Assembly: GCF_006539185.1 (NCBI RefSeq)
Contig: NZ_BJMN01000011.1
Location: 62,001-126,000 of the forward strand
Direction of reading: 5' to 3'
Source of the DNA: Streptomyces gardneri
Lineage (GTDB): Bacteria; Actinomycetota; Actinomycetes; Streptomycetales; Streptomycetaceae
Length of the DNA: 64,000 nt
Part shown: positions 1 through 7,917 of the stretch, in pieces
Numbering within the stretch: the stretch's first letter is position 1
Layout of the letters: every line of letters starts with the position of its first letter
The notes under the pieces: model-generated
The model's input: only the letters and a program-made list of their open reading frames with translations
Databases searched by the model: none
What the model was told of the DNA's origin: nothing
Position numbers and translations under genes: made by a program

Positions 1-125
1 CCGACAGACGTGCCCCGGGTGACCCGCGCGGTCCCCGTGGCAGTAGTACCGAAAGACGTACAGAAGACGGTGCCCTGGGACTTTCTGGGTGCCAAAGTGT
101 GTTTTGCCCGTATATGGGAGGCGGC
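1..125 (+). other. Stretch upstream of nrdJ; possible 3' end of nrdR
   Basis: In Streptomyces the repressor gene nrdR normally precedes nrdJ. Frame 1 is open from base 1 to a TGA at 127-129 that overlaps the nrdJ ATG as ATGA, which would suit a coupled upstream gene. Frame 2 closes at 20-22. Third-position GC in frame 1 is only moderate over its second half, so this could equally be intergenic DNA. I cannot recognise an NrdR C-terminus here. Confidence 0.3.
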
Positions 126-3023
126 ATGACAGAGACGGCGAGCGGCCCGGCACGTGGTTCCCGCAACAAGGGAGCCAAGTCGGCGAGCAAGGGCCTGCGT
201 ATCGAGCGCATCCACACCACCCCTGGCGTGCATCCGTACGACGAGGTGGCCTGGGAGCGTCGTGACGTCGTCATGACCAACTGGCGCGACGGCTCGATCA
301 ACTTCGAGCAGCGTGGCGTCGAGTTCCCCGACTTCTGGTCGGTGAACGCGGTCAACATCGTCACCAGCAAGTACTTCCGCGGAGCGGTCGGCACCCCGCA
401 GCGCGAGACCGGTCTCAGGCAGCTCATCGACCGGATCGTGAAGACGTACACGAAGGCCGGCGAGGAGTACGGCTACTTCGCGTCGCCCGCCGACGCCGAG
501 ATCTTCGAGCACGAGCTGGCCTACGCCCTCCTGCACCAGATCTTCAGCTTCAACTCGCCGGTCTGGTTCAACGTCGGCACCCCGCAGCCCCAGCAGGTCT
601 CCGCCTGCTTCATCCTGTCCGTCGACGACTCCATGGAGTCCATCCTCGACTGGTACAAGGAAGAGGGCATGATCTTCAAGGGCGGCTCCGGCGCCGGCCT
701 GAACCTCTCCCGCATCCGCTCCTCCAAGGAGCTGCTCTCCTCCGGCGGCAACGCCTCCGGCCCGGTCTCCTTCATGCGCGGCGCCGACGCCTCCGCGGGA
801 ACCATCAAGTCGGGCGGCGCGACCCGCCGTGCGGCCAAGATGGTCATCCTCGACGTCGACCACCCCGACATCGAGAACTTCATCGAGACCAAGGTCAAGG
901 AGGAGGAGAAGATCCGCGCCCTCCGTGACGCGGGCTTCGACATGGACCTGGGCGGCGACGACATCACGTCCGTCCAGTACCAGAACGCCAACAACTCCGT
1001 CCGCGTGAACGACACGTTCATGAAGGCCGTCGAGTCCGGTGGCACGTTCGGTCTCACCTCCCGCATGACGGGCGAGGTCATCGAGGAGGTCGACGCCAAG
1101 TCGCTCTTCCGCAAGATGGCCGAGGCCGCCTGGGCCTGCGCCGACCCGGGCATCCAGTACGACGACACGATCAACCACTGGCACACCTGCCCCGAGTCCG
1201 GCCGTATCAACGGCTCGAACCCGTGCAGCGAGTACATGCACCTGGACAACACGTCCTGCAACCTCGCCTCGCTGAACCTCATGAAGTTCCTCAAGGACGA
1301 CGGCAAGGGCAGCCAGTCCTTCGACGTCGAGCGCTTCGCCAAGGTCGTCGAGCTCGTCATCACCGCGATGGACATCTCCATCTGCTTCGCCGACTTCCCC
1401 ACCGAGAAGATCGGCGAGAACACCCGCGCCTTCCGTCAGCTCGGCATCGGCTACGCCAACCTCGGCGCCCTGCTGATGGCGACCGGCCACGCGTACGACT
1501 CCGACGGCGGCCGCGCCCTCGCCGGTGCCATCTCCTCCCTGATGACCGGCACCTCGTACAAGCGCTCCGCCGAGCTCGCCGCGGTCGTCGGCGCCTACGA
1601 CGGCTATGCCCGCAACGCCGAGCCTCACCAGCGCGTCATGCAGCAGCACGCCGACGAGAACACCAAGGCCGTCCGCATCGACGACCTGGACTCGCCGATC
1701 TGGGCCGCCGCCACGGAGGCCTGGCAGGACGTGATCCGCCTCGGCGCCAAGAACGGCTTCCGCAACGCCCAGGCCTCGGTCATCGCCCCGACCGGCACCA
1801 TCGGTCTCGCGATGTCCTGCGACACCACCGGCCTCGAGCCCGACCTCGCCCTGGTCAAGTTCAAGAAGCTCGTCGGCGGCGGCTCGATGCAGATCGTCAA
1901 CGGCACCGTCCCGCAGGCCCTGCGCCGCCTGGGCTACCAGGAGGAGCAGATCGAGGCGATCGTCGCCCACATCGCCGAGCACGGCAATGTGATCGACGCC
2001 CCCGGCCTGAAGACCGAGCACTACGAGGTCTTCGACTGCGCGATGGGCGAGCGTTCCATCTCCGCGATGGGTCACGTCCGCATGATGGCCGCCATCCAGC
2101 CGTGGATCTCGGGCGCCCTCTCCAAGACCGTGAACCTGCCGGAGACGGCCACGGTCGAGGACGTCGAGGAGGTCTACTTCGAGGCCTGGAAGATGGGCGT
2201 CAAGGCGCTCGCGATCTACCGCGACAACTGCAAGGTCGGCCAGCCGCTCTCCGCGAAGAAGAAGGAGGACGAGAAGGCCGAGGTCACCGCGAAGTCCGAG
2301 GCGACGATCCGCGAGGCCGTCGAGAAGGTCGTCGAGTACCGTCCGGTCCGCAAGCGTCTGCCCAAGGGCCGTCCGGGGATCACCACCTCCTTCACCGTGG
2401 GTGGCGCCGAGGGTTACATGACCGCCAACTCCTACCCGGACGACGGTCTCGGCGAGGTCTTCCTCAAGATGTCCAAGCAGGGTTCGACCCTCGCCGGCAT
2501 GATGGACGCCTTCTCCATCGCCGTCTCCGTCGGTCTGCAGTACGGCGTTCCGCTGGAGACCTACGTCTCGAAGTTCACGAACATGCGCTTCGAGCCGGCC
2601 GGTATGACGGACGACCCGGACGTCCGGATGGCGCAGTCGATCGTCGACTACATCTTCCGTCGCCTGGCGCTCGACTTCCTGCCCTTCGAGACCCGCTCCG
2701 CCCTCGGCATCCACTCCGCCGAGGAGCGTCAGCGCCACCTCGACACCGGCTCGTACGAGCAGGCCGAGGACGAGGTCGACGTCGAGGCCCTGGCCCAGTC
2801 CGCACCCCGCGCCCAGGAACTGAAGGCCGTCGCGGCCCCGGTCCCGGCCCCGCAGGTCGAGATCCCGGCCGCGAAGCAGGCGCACACCTCGGCGGAGCTC
2901 GTCGAGATGCAGCTCGGCATCAGCGCCGACGCCCCGCTCTGCTTCTCCTGCGGTACGAAGATGCAGCGCGCCGGCTCCTGCTACATCTGCGAGGGCTGCG
3001 GCTCCACCAGCGGCTGCAGCTGA
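126..3023 (+). CDS. nrdJ: Vitamin B12-dependent (class II) ribonucleotide reductase NrdJ
   Basis: Makes deoxyribonucleotides using adenosylcobalamin to generate the thiyl radical, so it works with or without oxygen. The 965-residue product has the reductase barrel with the active-site motif NPCSE near residue 365, the PTGTIG and SCDTTGLEP loops, a TSCPD domain around 760-880, and a Cys-rich tail (CFSCG...CYICEGCG) typical of redox/zinc tails of class II enzymes. The ATG at 126 has GGGAGG just upstream; an in-frame GTG at 99 has no good ribosome site. It is normally repressed by NrdR together with the alternative class I nrdAB system. A strong hairpin follows the stop. The family assignment is secure. 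Confidence 0.97.
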   Translation: MTETASGPARGSRNKGAKSASKGLRIERIHTTPGVHPYDEVAWERRDVVMTNWRDGSINFEQRGVEFPDFWSVNAVNIVTSKYFRGAVGTPQRETGLRQLIDRIVKTYTKAGEEYGYFASPADAEIFEHELAYALLHQIFSFNSPVWFNVGTPQPQQVSACFILSVDDSMESILDWYKEEGMIFKGGSGAGLNLSRIRSSKELLSSGGNASGPVSFMRGADASAGTIKSGGATRRAAKMVILDVDHPDIENFIETKVKEEEKIRALRDAGFDMDLGGDDITSVQYQNANNSVRVNDTFMKAVESGGTFGLTSRMTGEVIEEVDAKSLFRKMAEAAWACADPGIQYDDTINHWHTCPESGRINGSNPCSEYMHLDNTSCNLASLNLMKFLKDDGKGSQSFDVERFAKVVELVITAMDISICFADFPTEKIGENTRAFRQLGIGYANLGALLMATGHAYDSDGGRALAGAISSLMTGTSYKRSAELAAVVGAYDGYARNAEPHQRVMQQHADENTKAVRIDDLDSPIWAAATEAWQDVIRLGAKNGFRNAQASVIAPTGTIGLAMSCDTTGLEPDLALVKFKKLVGGGSMQIVNGTVPQALRRLGYQEEQIEAIVAHIAEHGNVIDAPGLKTEHYEVFDCAMGERSISAMGHVRMMAAIQPWISGALSKTVNLPETATVEDVEEVYFEAWKMGVKALAIYRDNCKVGQPLSAKKKEDEKAEVTAKSEATIREAVEKVVEYRPVRKRLPKGRPGITTSFTVGGAEGYMTANSYPDDGLGEVFLKMSKQGSTLAGMMDAFSIAVSVGLQYGVPLETYVSKFTNMRFEPAGMTDDPDVRMAQSIVDYIFRRLALDFLPFETRSALGIHSAEERQRHLDTGSYEQAEDEVDVEALAQSAPRAQELKAVAAPVPAPQVEIPAAKQAHTSAELVEMQLGISADAPLCFSCGTKMQRAGSCYICEGCGSTSGCS

Positions 3024-3089
3024 CCGCGAGCGGAAGCGCGTCCGGGGCGGCGGTGAGCAACTGCCGCCCAGGGCGCTGAGCCTCCTCTG

Positions 3090-3124
3090 AGAGAGGGCGT
3101 CGACCATCGGTCGGCGCCCTCTCT
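3090..3124 (+). terminator. Intrinsic terminator of nrdJ
   Basis: A near-perfect hairpin: AGAGAGGGCG (3090-3099) pairs with CGCCCTCTCT (3115-3124), and the inner arms CGACC/GGTCG close on a 3-base loop, separated by one T-G wobble. A short T run follows. Confidence 0.85.
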
Positions 3125-3181
3125 TTCGCGTGACGCGGCGGCTCTCGCGTAATTCGGGGGCGGCGGGGGTTCGCAGCTGCC

Positions 3182-3187
3182 TAGGCT
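3182..3187 (+). promoter_or_regulatory. -10 box TAGGCT of a leaderless promoter
   Basis: TAGGCT fits the HrdB -10 consensus TANNNT and lies exactly 6 bases before the ATG at 3194, so transcription would start at or within a base of the start codon. No ribosome site is present. Confidence 0.65.
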
Positions 3188-3193
3188 CCGGCC

Positions 3194-3955
3194 ATGCCGA
3201 GCCCGGAACTCCAGCGAATCCACGCCTTCATGTCCGCCTTCGCCCGCCGTCAGGCCGCGCGTGTCGTCGATCTACCCGGCGGGTTCGCCGCCTATGACGA
3301 CGCCTTCTCGCATTCCCACGCGAACAATCAGGTCGTCATCGACACGGACGTCGACACCGAGGCGCTGCCCGCCCTGGCGGACGAGGCGCTGGGGCATCTG
3401 CCGCACCGCCTGATCTCCGTCCTGGACGACGCGACCGGAGCGGCGTGCGCGGAGTCGCTGGGCCGGGCCGGATACACGCACTCGACCCTGCTGGTCATGG
3501 TGCACGAGGGCCCGGTGCCGGCCGGTGGATCCGCCGAGGTGGTCGACCTCGACGCGCTGCGTGAGCCACTCGCCCGAAGGTGGCGGGGCTTCCTCCCGGA
3601 CGTCGACGGCGAGGTCATCCGCCATCTCGTCGAACGGCGCGAGGCCCGCCGACGCGGGGCCGACGTCGTGCACTTCATCGGCTCCCGTACGGACGAGGGC
3701 GACGTCGCCTCCTGGGCCGATCTCTATCTGGACCCGGCGACCGGCACGGCGCAGCTGGAGGACCTGATGACGGCGGAGGACCACCTCAGGCGCGGCCATG
3801 CCGACGCCGTCGTGGCCACCGCCCTGAGGCTGGCCGCAGCCCAGGACTGTGGCACCCGCTTCCTGACCGCCTTCGCCGCGGACTGGCCGCGCCACTGGTA
3901 CGAGCGCCGCGGCTTCTCCGTCATCGGCCGCACCCACTGCTTCGAACGAAGCTGA
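3194..3955 (+). CDS. GNAT-like N-acetyltransferase, divergent
   Basis: A 253-residue soluble protein. The C-terminal half resembles a GNAT fold: an acidic beta stretch (ADLYLDPATGTAQLEDL), a helix following a CGTRFL motif, and a closing WYERRGF segment that is typical of GNAT acceptor-side strands. The N-terminal half has no obvious motif and may be a degenerate first GNAT domain. Substrate is unknown. It has its own leaderless promoter, and its stop lies 9 bases from the end of the convergent terD-like gene with no hairpin between. The fold assignment is by pattern only. Confidence 0.7.
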   Translation: MPSPELQRIHAFMSAFARRQAARVVDLPGGFAAYDDAFSHSHANNQVVIDTDVDTEALPALADEALGHLPHRLISVLDDATGAACAESLGRAGYTHSTLLVMVHEGPVPAGGSAEVVDLDALREPLARRWRGFLPDVDGEVIRHLVERREARRRGADVVHFIGSRTDEGDVASWADLYLDPATGTAQLEDLMTAEDHLRRGHADAVVATALRLAAAQDCGTRFLTAFAADWPRHWYERRGFSVIGRTHCFERS

Positions 3956-3964
3956 GCGAGCCCG

Positions 3965-4495
3965 TCAGGCCGGTTCGGAACCGAGGACCTTCGCGAAGGC
4001 GCGGGGGTCGGCGTCGAAGCCGCGGTTGATCGAGCGGTACGACCAGCCGTCCGTGCCGTCCCGGGTGAATTCCACGACCGTGGCCGACAGGGCCTCCGGT
4101 ACGTCCGCGAAGTCGTGGGTCAGGAGGTCGGTGTACCCCTCGCGGATCCGTATGCCGGTGTTCGCTATGTCGCCGAAGACCAGCCTGCCGCCACCCTGCT
4201 GAACGGTCACACCCACCACCACGCGCGCGTAGTGCGGTGCGAGCCGGTCCAGCTCCAGCGTCATCGCCTCGTCGTAGCCGAAGCCCTGGCCCGTACGGCT
4301 GTCACGGTGGAGTGTGATCGTGCCGTCGGGGGAGCGGCTGCCGAAGTGCACCAGATAGACCGGGGATCCGTGCGGGTCGTCGGCCGTGAAGACACCGGCG
4401 ACGAGATCCAGATCGTGGGCCGGCACACCCGACGGGGCAGGATCCCACTTGAGCGTCACCTCGACCTTCGCCACGCCCTTGTTGAGTCCGCTCAC
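3965..4495 (-). CDS. TerD-family protein
   Basis: A 176-residue TerD/CABP-like protein. TerD proteins are calcium-binding beta-sandwich proteins linked to tellurite resistance, stress and, in Streptomyces, differentiation. Recognisable features are the N-terminal GLNKGVAKVEVTLKWDP strand, the DLDLVAGVF motif (family DLDxxA), and the later YDEAMTLELDRL and GVTVQQ strands. The GTG at 4495 is preced by AGGGGAAG, a better ribosome site than the GTG at 4513. Some of the usual acidic calcium loop (GDDxxGxGDDE) is replaced by HRDSRTGQGFGYDE, so calcium binding may differ. It stands alone, away from any ter operon. Confidence 0.85.
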   Translation of the reverse strand: MSGLNKGVAKVEVTLKWDPAPSGVPAHDLDLVAGVFTADDPHGSPVYLVHFGSRSPDGTITLHRDSRTGQGFGYDEAMTLELDRLAPHYARVVVGVTVQQGGGRLVFGDIANTGIRIREGYTDLLTHDFADVPEALSATVVEFTRDGTDGWSYRSINRGFDADPRAFAKVLGSEPA

Positions 4496-4641
4496 GGTGC
4501 TTCCCCTCTCCACGCACGCCCCCGCGTACGCCTCGCCTCTACCGTCGCCCCGCCACGCTCAAAAGCCCGTGGTCGCGGGGAGATTGCTCATGGTGTCATG
4601 GGCCTAGGACAGTGGACCCGGTGGTGGAGGGGGAGAGCGGT

Positions 4642-5472
4642 TTGTGGAGTGGTGACGAGCTGGATCTCGACGCTTATCTGGCTCGAATCGGCTACGACAT
4701 CGGACGCGACGGGGAACTCTCCACCGATCTGCGGACGTTGAAGGCGGTACACCGGGCGCACGTCCGGTCCATTCCCTTCGAGAACCTCGACGTGGCTCTC
4801 GGCAGACCGGTCCCCCTGGATCTGAAGAGCCTTCAGGCCAAGCTCCTCGGCCGCCGCCGAGGCGGTTACTGCTACGAACAGAACTCGCTCCTCGCGGCGG
4901 CGCTGGAGCGGATCGGCTTCCGGGTGGCCGGGCGCGGAGCCCGCAACCGTACGCGCGGTGCGGCGCTGCTGCCCGTCACCCACGCGCTGCTGGTCGTCCA
5001 GGCGGAGGGCGAACAGTGGCTCGCCGACGCGGGGTTCGGCTGGCAGGGGCCCTTGGAGCCGGTGCCCCTGCGGGACGGCGCGCGCGTGGAGCAGGGCGGT
5101 TGGACGTTCGGGGTCGGGACCGAGGACGAGGGCATCCACGTCCTGCGCTCCCTGCGTCCGCACGGCTGGACCGATCTGTACGCGTTCTCCCCGCAGACCT
5201 TGTACCCGGGCGACTTCACGGTCATGAACCACTTCAGCTCCAGCCATCCGGAGTCCCGCTTCCTCGGCCAGGTCGTGGCACAGCAGCCGGGGACCGAGGT
5301 GCGCAGGGCTCTGGTGCGCCAGACGCTGACGACCATGGGGACGGACGGTGTCACCGAGGAACGGGTGGTGACCGTCGACGAGTTGGCGGCGACGCTGGAG
5401 ACGGACTTCGGCATCGAGATCGACGACGAGGAGCGCGCGGGGTTGGAGCGAGTGCACGCGGCGGGAGTCTGA
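4642..5472 (+). CDS. Arylamine N-acetyltransferase (NAT)
   Basis: Cytosolic enzyme that transfers acetyl groups from acetyl-CoA to arylamines or hydrazines; in actinomycetes homologues sometimes form amides in secondary metabolism. With the TTG start it is 276 residues, the usual family length. The catalytic triad is visible: Cys77 in RGGYCYEQ, His114 in PVTHALL and Asp129 in ADAGFG. GGAGGGGGAG (4626-4635) is well placed for the TTG at 4642, giving an N-terminus DELDLDAYLARIGY that matches the family; a GTG at 4612 would add 10 residues and is less likely. It stands alone, with no biosynthetic cluster around it. Confidence 0.93.
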   Translation: MWSGDELDLDAYLARIGYDIGRDGELSTDLRTLKAVHRAHVRSIPFENLDVALGRPVPLDLKSLQAKLLGRRRGGYCYEQNSLLAAALERIGFRVAGRGARNRTRGAALLPVTHALLVVQAEGEQWLADAGFGWQGPLEPVPLRDGARVEQGGWTFGVGTEDEGIHVLRSLRPHGWTDLYAFSPQTLYPGDFTVMNHFSSSHPESRFLGQVVAQQPGTEVRRALVRQTLTTMGTDGVTEERVVTVDELAATLETDFGIEIDDEERAGLERVHAAGV

Positions 5473-5502
5473 CGCGCACTGCCGGGGCGCTCCCCGGGCC
5501 CG

Positions 5503-5508
5503 TACGAT
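5503..5508 (+). promoter_or_regulatory. -10 box TACGAT of a leaderless promoter
   Basis: TACGAT lies 6 bases before the GTG at 5515, and there is no ribosome site between, the same layout as at 3182 and 6213. Confidence 0.6.
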
Positions 5509-5514
5509 GGCGCG

Positions 5515-6120
5515 GTGCTGGTCAAGTGGATTCGCTGCACCGTGGTGGACCGTCGAGGGTTCGAGCGGGGACAGCGAAAATGGGCGGGGCTGCTCGGTGA
5601 GCCGGGATTCCGGGGCCAGGGCGGCGGGTGGAGCCGGGCGCGGCCGGATGTCGCCCACATCTTCGCGTTCTGGGAGAGCCGGGCCTTCTACGACTCGTTC
5701 ATGGCGCGGTCGCACGATCGTCTGGCGGCCTCGCAGGTGGGCACGTACAAGGACATCCAGGTCAAGCTCTTCGACCACCGCTTCGACGTGAAGACGGGGT
5801 TCGAGCCGAAGTTCGCCGACGCCGATGTGGCACGGGTGGCGCACTGCCGTGTCCACGAGGACCGTGCCGAGCACTTCGCGCTCATGCAGGAGAAGGTGTG
5901 GAACCCGGCGATGGCCGGATCCCCCGGCATGCTGCGGGGCCTGTTCGGCGAGGCGCCGGGCAGCGAGTTCCTGGTGCTGTCGATGTGGCGGTCCGCAGCG
6001 GAGCACGGCAAGTACCGGGTGGAGCGCGTCGAGCGGCTCGGTCTGCGCGCCAGGACCGATGCCGACGTGGCGGCGCTGACCGGTGACGTGGTGCAGCTCG
6101 ACGCGGCCTGGACCGTCTGA
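5515..6120 (+). CDS. YdbC/DUF4937-like protein
   Basis: A 201-residue soluble protein of the Streptomyces YdbC/DUF4937 type. It reads as two repeats of a dimeric alpha/beta-barrel-like module: an N-terminal half beginning MLVKWIRCTVVDR with HIFAFWESRAFYDSFM, and a C-terminal half with EFLVLSMWRSAAEHGKYR. The repeated pattern of a strand followed by W-x-S/R-x-A-F-Y/H resembles antibiotic-biosynthesis monooxygenase folds, but no catalytic residues are established. Its biochemical role is unknown. It is transcribed from its own leaderless promoter. Confidence 0.75.
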   Translation: MLVKWIRCTVVDRRGFERGQRKWAGLLGEPGFRGQGGGWSRARPDVAHIFAFWESRAFYDSFMARSHDRLAASQVGTYKDIQVKLFDHRFDVKTGFEPKFADADVARVAHCRVHEDRAEHFALMQEKVWNPAMAGSPGMLRGLFGEAPGSEFLVLSMWRSAAEHGKYRVERVERLGLRARTDADVAALTGDVVQLDAAWTV

Positions 6121-6212
6121 GAGCGCGCGGCTCCGCCGGTTCCACGCGCCGGGACCTACGCCGGATGGGCCCCGAGAGGGGCCTCGGTCGAGCCTCCCGC
6201 CGGCCCGCGATC

Positions 6213-6218
6213 TAGGGT
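6213..6218 (+). promoter_or_regulatory. -10 box TAGGGT of a leaderless promoter
   Basis: TAGGGT is followed by 6 bases (CGGGGT) and the ATG at 6225; there is no ribosome site. Confidence 0.62.
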
Positions 6219-6224
6219 CGGGGT

Positions 6225-6884
6225 ATGGCACGACCGCGGCGCATCGTTCTCGTACGGCACGGAGAGTCCGAGGGCAATGTCGATGACACGGTGTACGAGC
6301 GCGAGCCCGATCACGCGCTCCGGCTCACCGAGACCGGGTGGCGACAGGCGGAGGAGACGGGGGAGCGGCTGCGGGACCTGTTCGGGGACGAGCAGGTCAG
6401 CGTCTACGTGTCGCCGTACCGCCGCACACATGAGACCCTCCGGGCCTTCCGGCTGCCCCGGGAGCAGATGCGGGTGCGCGAGGAGCCCCGCCTGCGGGAG
6501 CAGGACTGGGGCAACTGGCAGGAACGGGCCGACGTACGCCTGCAGAAGGCGTACCGGGACGCGTACGGGCACTTCTTCTACCGCTTCGCCCAGGGCGAGT
6601 CCGGGGCGGATGTCTACGACCGGGTCGGGGCCTTCCTGGAGAGCCTCTACCGCAGCTTCGAGGCGCCCGACCATCCGCCGAACGTCCTCCTCGTCACCCA
6701 TGGGCTGACCATGCGGCTGTTCTGCATGCGCTGGTTCCACTGGACGGTCGCGGACTTCGAGTCCCTGTCGAACCCCGGCAACGCCGAGACCCACACGCTC
6801 CTGCTGGGCGAGGACGGCAGATACCGGCTGGACAGGCCGTTCGAACGCTGGCGTACCCCGGAACCGTACGGGCACACCGGATAG
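6225..6884 (+). CDS. Histidine phosphatase family protein (phosphoglycerate mutase-like)
   Basis: A 219-residue member of histidine phosphatase branch 1. The phosphohistidine motif LVRHGESEGN is at residues 9-18 (His12 catalytic), followed by the SPYRRTHET substrate loop, the acid residue in EQDWGNW, and the second histidine in LVTHGLTMR. The length suits a small broad-specificity phosphatase rather than a glycolytic mutase. Its substrate is not apparent. It precedes the ADP-ribosylglycohydrolase gene by 12 bases, so the two may be cotranscribed. Confidence 0.93.
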   Translation: MARPRRIVLVRHGESEGNVDDTVYEREPDHALRLTETGWRQAEETGERLRDLFGDEQVSVYVSPYRRTHETLRAFRLPREQMRVREEPRLREQDWGNWQERADVRLQKAYRDAYGHFFYRFAQGESGADVYDRVGAFLESLYRSFEAPDHPPNVLLVTHGLTMRLFCMRWFHWTVADFESLSNPGNAETHTLLLGEDGRYRLDRPFERWRTPEPYGHTG

Positions 6885-6896
6885 AGTGGCTGAGCG

Positions 6897-7808
6897 ATGA
6901 CCGCTGACTCCTCACTCGACCGGCGCTTCGACCGCGCCCTGGCCAGCCTGCGCGGGCTGTCCGTGGGAGACGCCCTGGGCTCCCAGTTCTTCGTACCCGC
7001 CCACTACCCCCTGCTGAAGCGGCGCGAGCTGCCGCCCGGCCCCTGGCAGTGGACCGACGACACCGAGATGGCCTGCTCCGTCCTCGCCGTCCTCGCCGGC
7101 CACGACCGCATCGACCAGGACGCCCTCGCCCTGTCCTTCGCGAACCACCACGACTTCGACCGGGGCTACGGTCCGGCGGTCAACCGGATGCTCCGGCTCA
7201 TCAGGGAGGGCGGGGACTGGCGAGAGCTGTCCGCGGCCCTCTTCAACGGGCAAGGGTCCTGGGGCAACGGCGCCGCGATGCGGATCGCCCCGCTCGGCGC
7301 CTGGTACGCGGACGACCCGGAGCAGGCGACGCACCAGGCCGAGATCTCCGCGTACACGACGCACCAGCACCGCGAGGCCGTGGTGGGCGCGATGGCCGTG
7401 GCGGCCGCCGCCGCCCTCGCCGCCGACCCGGCCGGACCGCCCACGCCTGAGGCGCTGCTCGACGGGGTCGTCGCGCTGGTGCCGCGCAGCGCGGTCGGGG
7501 CGGGCCTGCGCCGGGCGCGCGACATGCTCGACTACGGGGACGCGGGCACGGTCGCCGCGGTGCTCGGCAGCGGCCGGCGGACCAGCGCGCACGACACCGT
7601 GCCCTTCGCCCTCTGGTCGGCGGCGCGGGCCCTGGGTGACTTCGAGCAGATGTTCTGGACGACCGCGCAGGTAGGCGGCGACGTCGACACGACCTGTGCC
7701 ATCGCCGGGGGCGTCGTGGCCTCCGCGGCGGCCGGGACTCCGCCGGCCGAGTGGCTGCGGCAGACCGAGGATCTTCCGGGGTGGGTCCCGGACGGGTCGG
7801 CCGTCTGA
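6897..7808 (+). CDS. ADP-ribosylglycohydrolase family protein
   Basis: A 303-residue DraG/ARH-type hydrolase, which removes ADP-ribose from proteins or nucleic acids using a binuclear magnesium centre. The metal motifs are present: GDALGSQF near residue 22, WTDDTEMA near 50, the middle NGAAMRIAPLGAW, and the C-terminal GGDVDTTCAIAGGVV. All ligand acids are intact, so it should be active. It follows the phosphatase by 12 bases. There is no obvious ADP-ribosyltransferase partner in the window, so the substrate is unknown. A strong hairpin lies downstream. Confidence 0.93.
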   Translation: MTADSSLDRRFDRALASLRGLSVGDALGSQFFVPAHYPLLKRRELPPGPWQWTDDTEMACSVLAVLAGHDRIDQDALALSFANHHDFDRGYGPAVNRMLRLIREGGDWRELSAALFNGQGSWGNGAAMRIAPLGAWYADDPEQATHQAEISAYTTHQHREAVVGAMAVAAAAALAADPAGPPTPEALLDGVVALVPRSAVGAGLRRARDMLDYGDAGTVAAVLGSGRRTSAHDTVPFALWSAARALGDFEQMFWTTAQVGGDVDTTCAIAGGVVASAAAGTPPAEWLRQTEDLPGWVPDGSAV

Positions 7809-7814
7809 GGCGGG

Positions 7815-7852
7815 CGATGTCCCCCGGCCCGGACAGGGGCCGGGGGACATCG
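7815..7852. terminator. Bidirectional terminator
   Basis: Perfect 16-bp arms (7815-7830 and 7837-7852) with a 6-base loop GGACAG, between the converging ADP-ribosylglycohydrolase and MFS genes. Confidence 0.85.
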
Positions 7853-7917
7853 GCGTATGCGGAGAAGTGCAGGGCGTACGGGCGTACGGCTCTGCTCAGG
7901 CGGGTGTGCCGCCCTCG

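Noticed and set aside
521..1423. Long open frames antisense or out of frame to real genes, such as within nrdJ, recQ, the Pat-like gene and sepH
   Set aside because: GC-rich DNA keeps shadow frames open. Their codon bias, lack of ribosome sites and Arg/Pro/Gly-rich translations mark them as shadows of the genes called.
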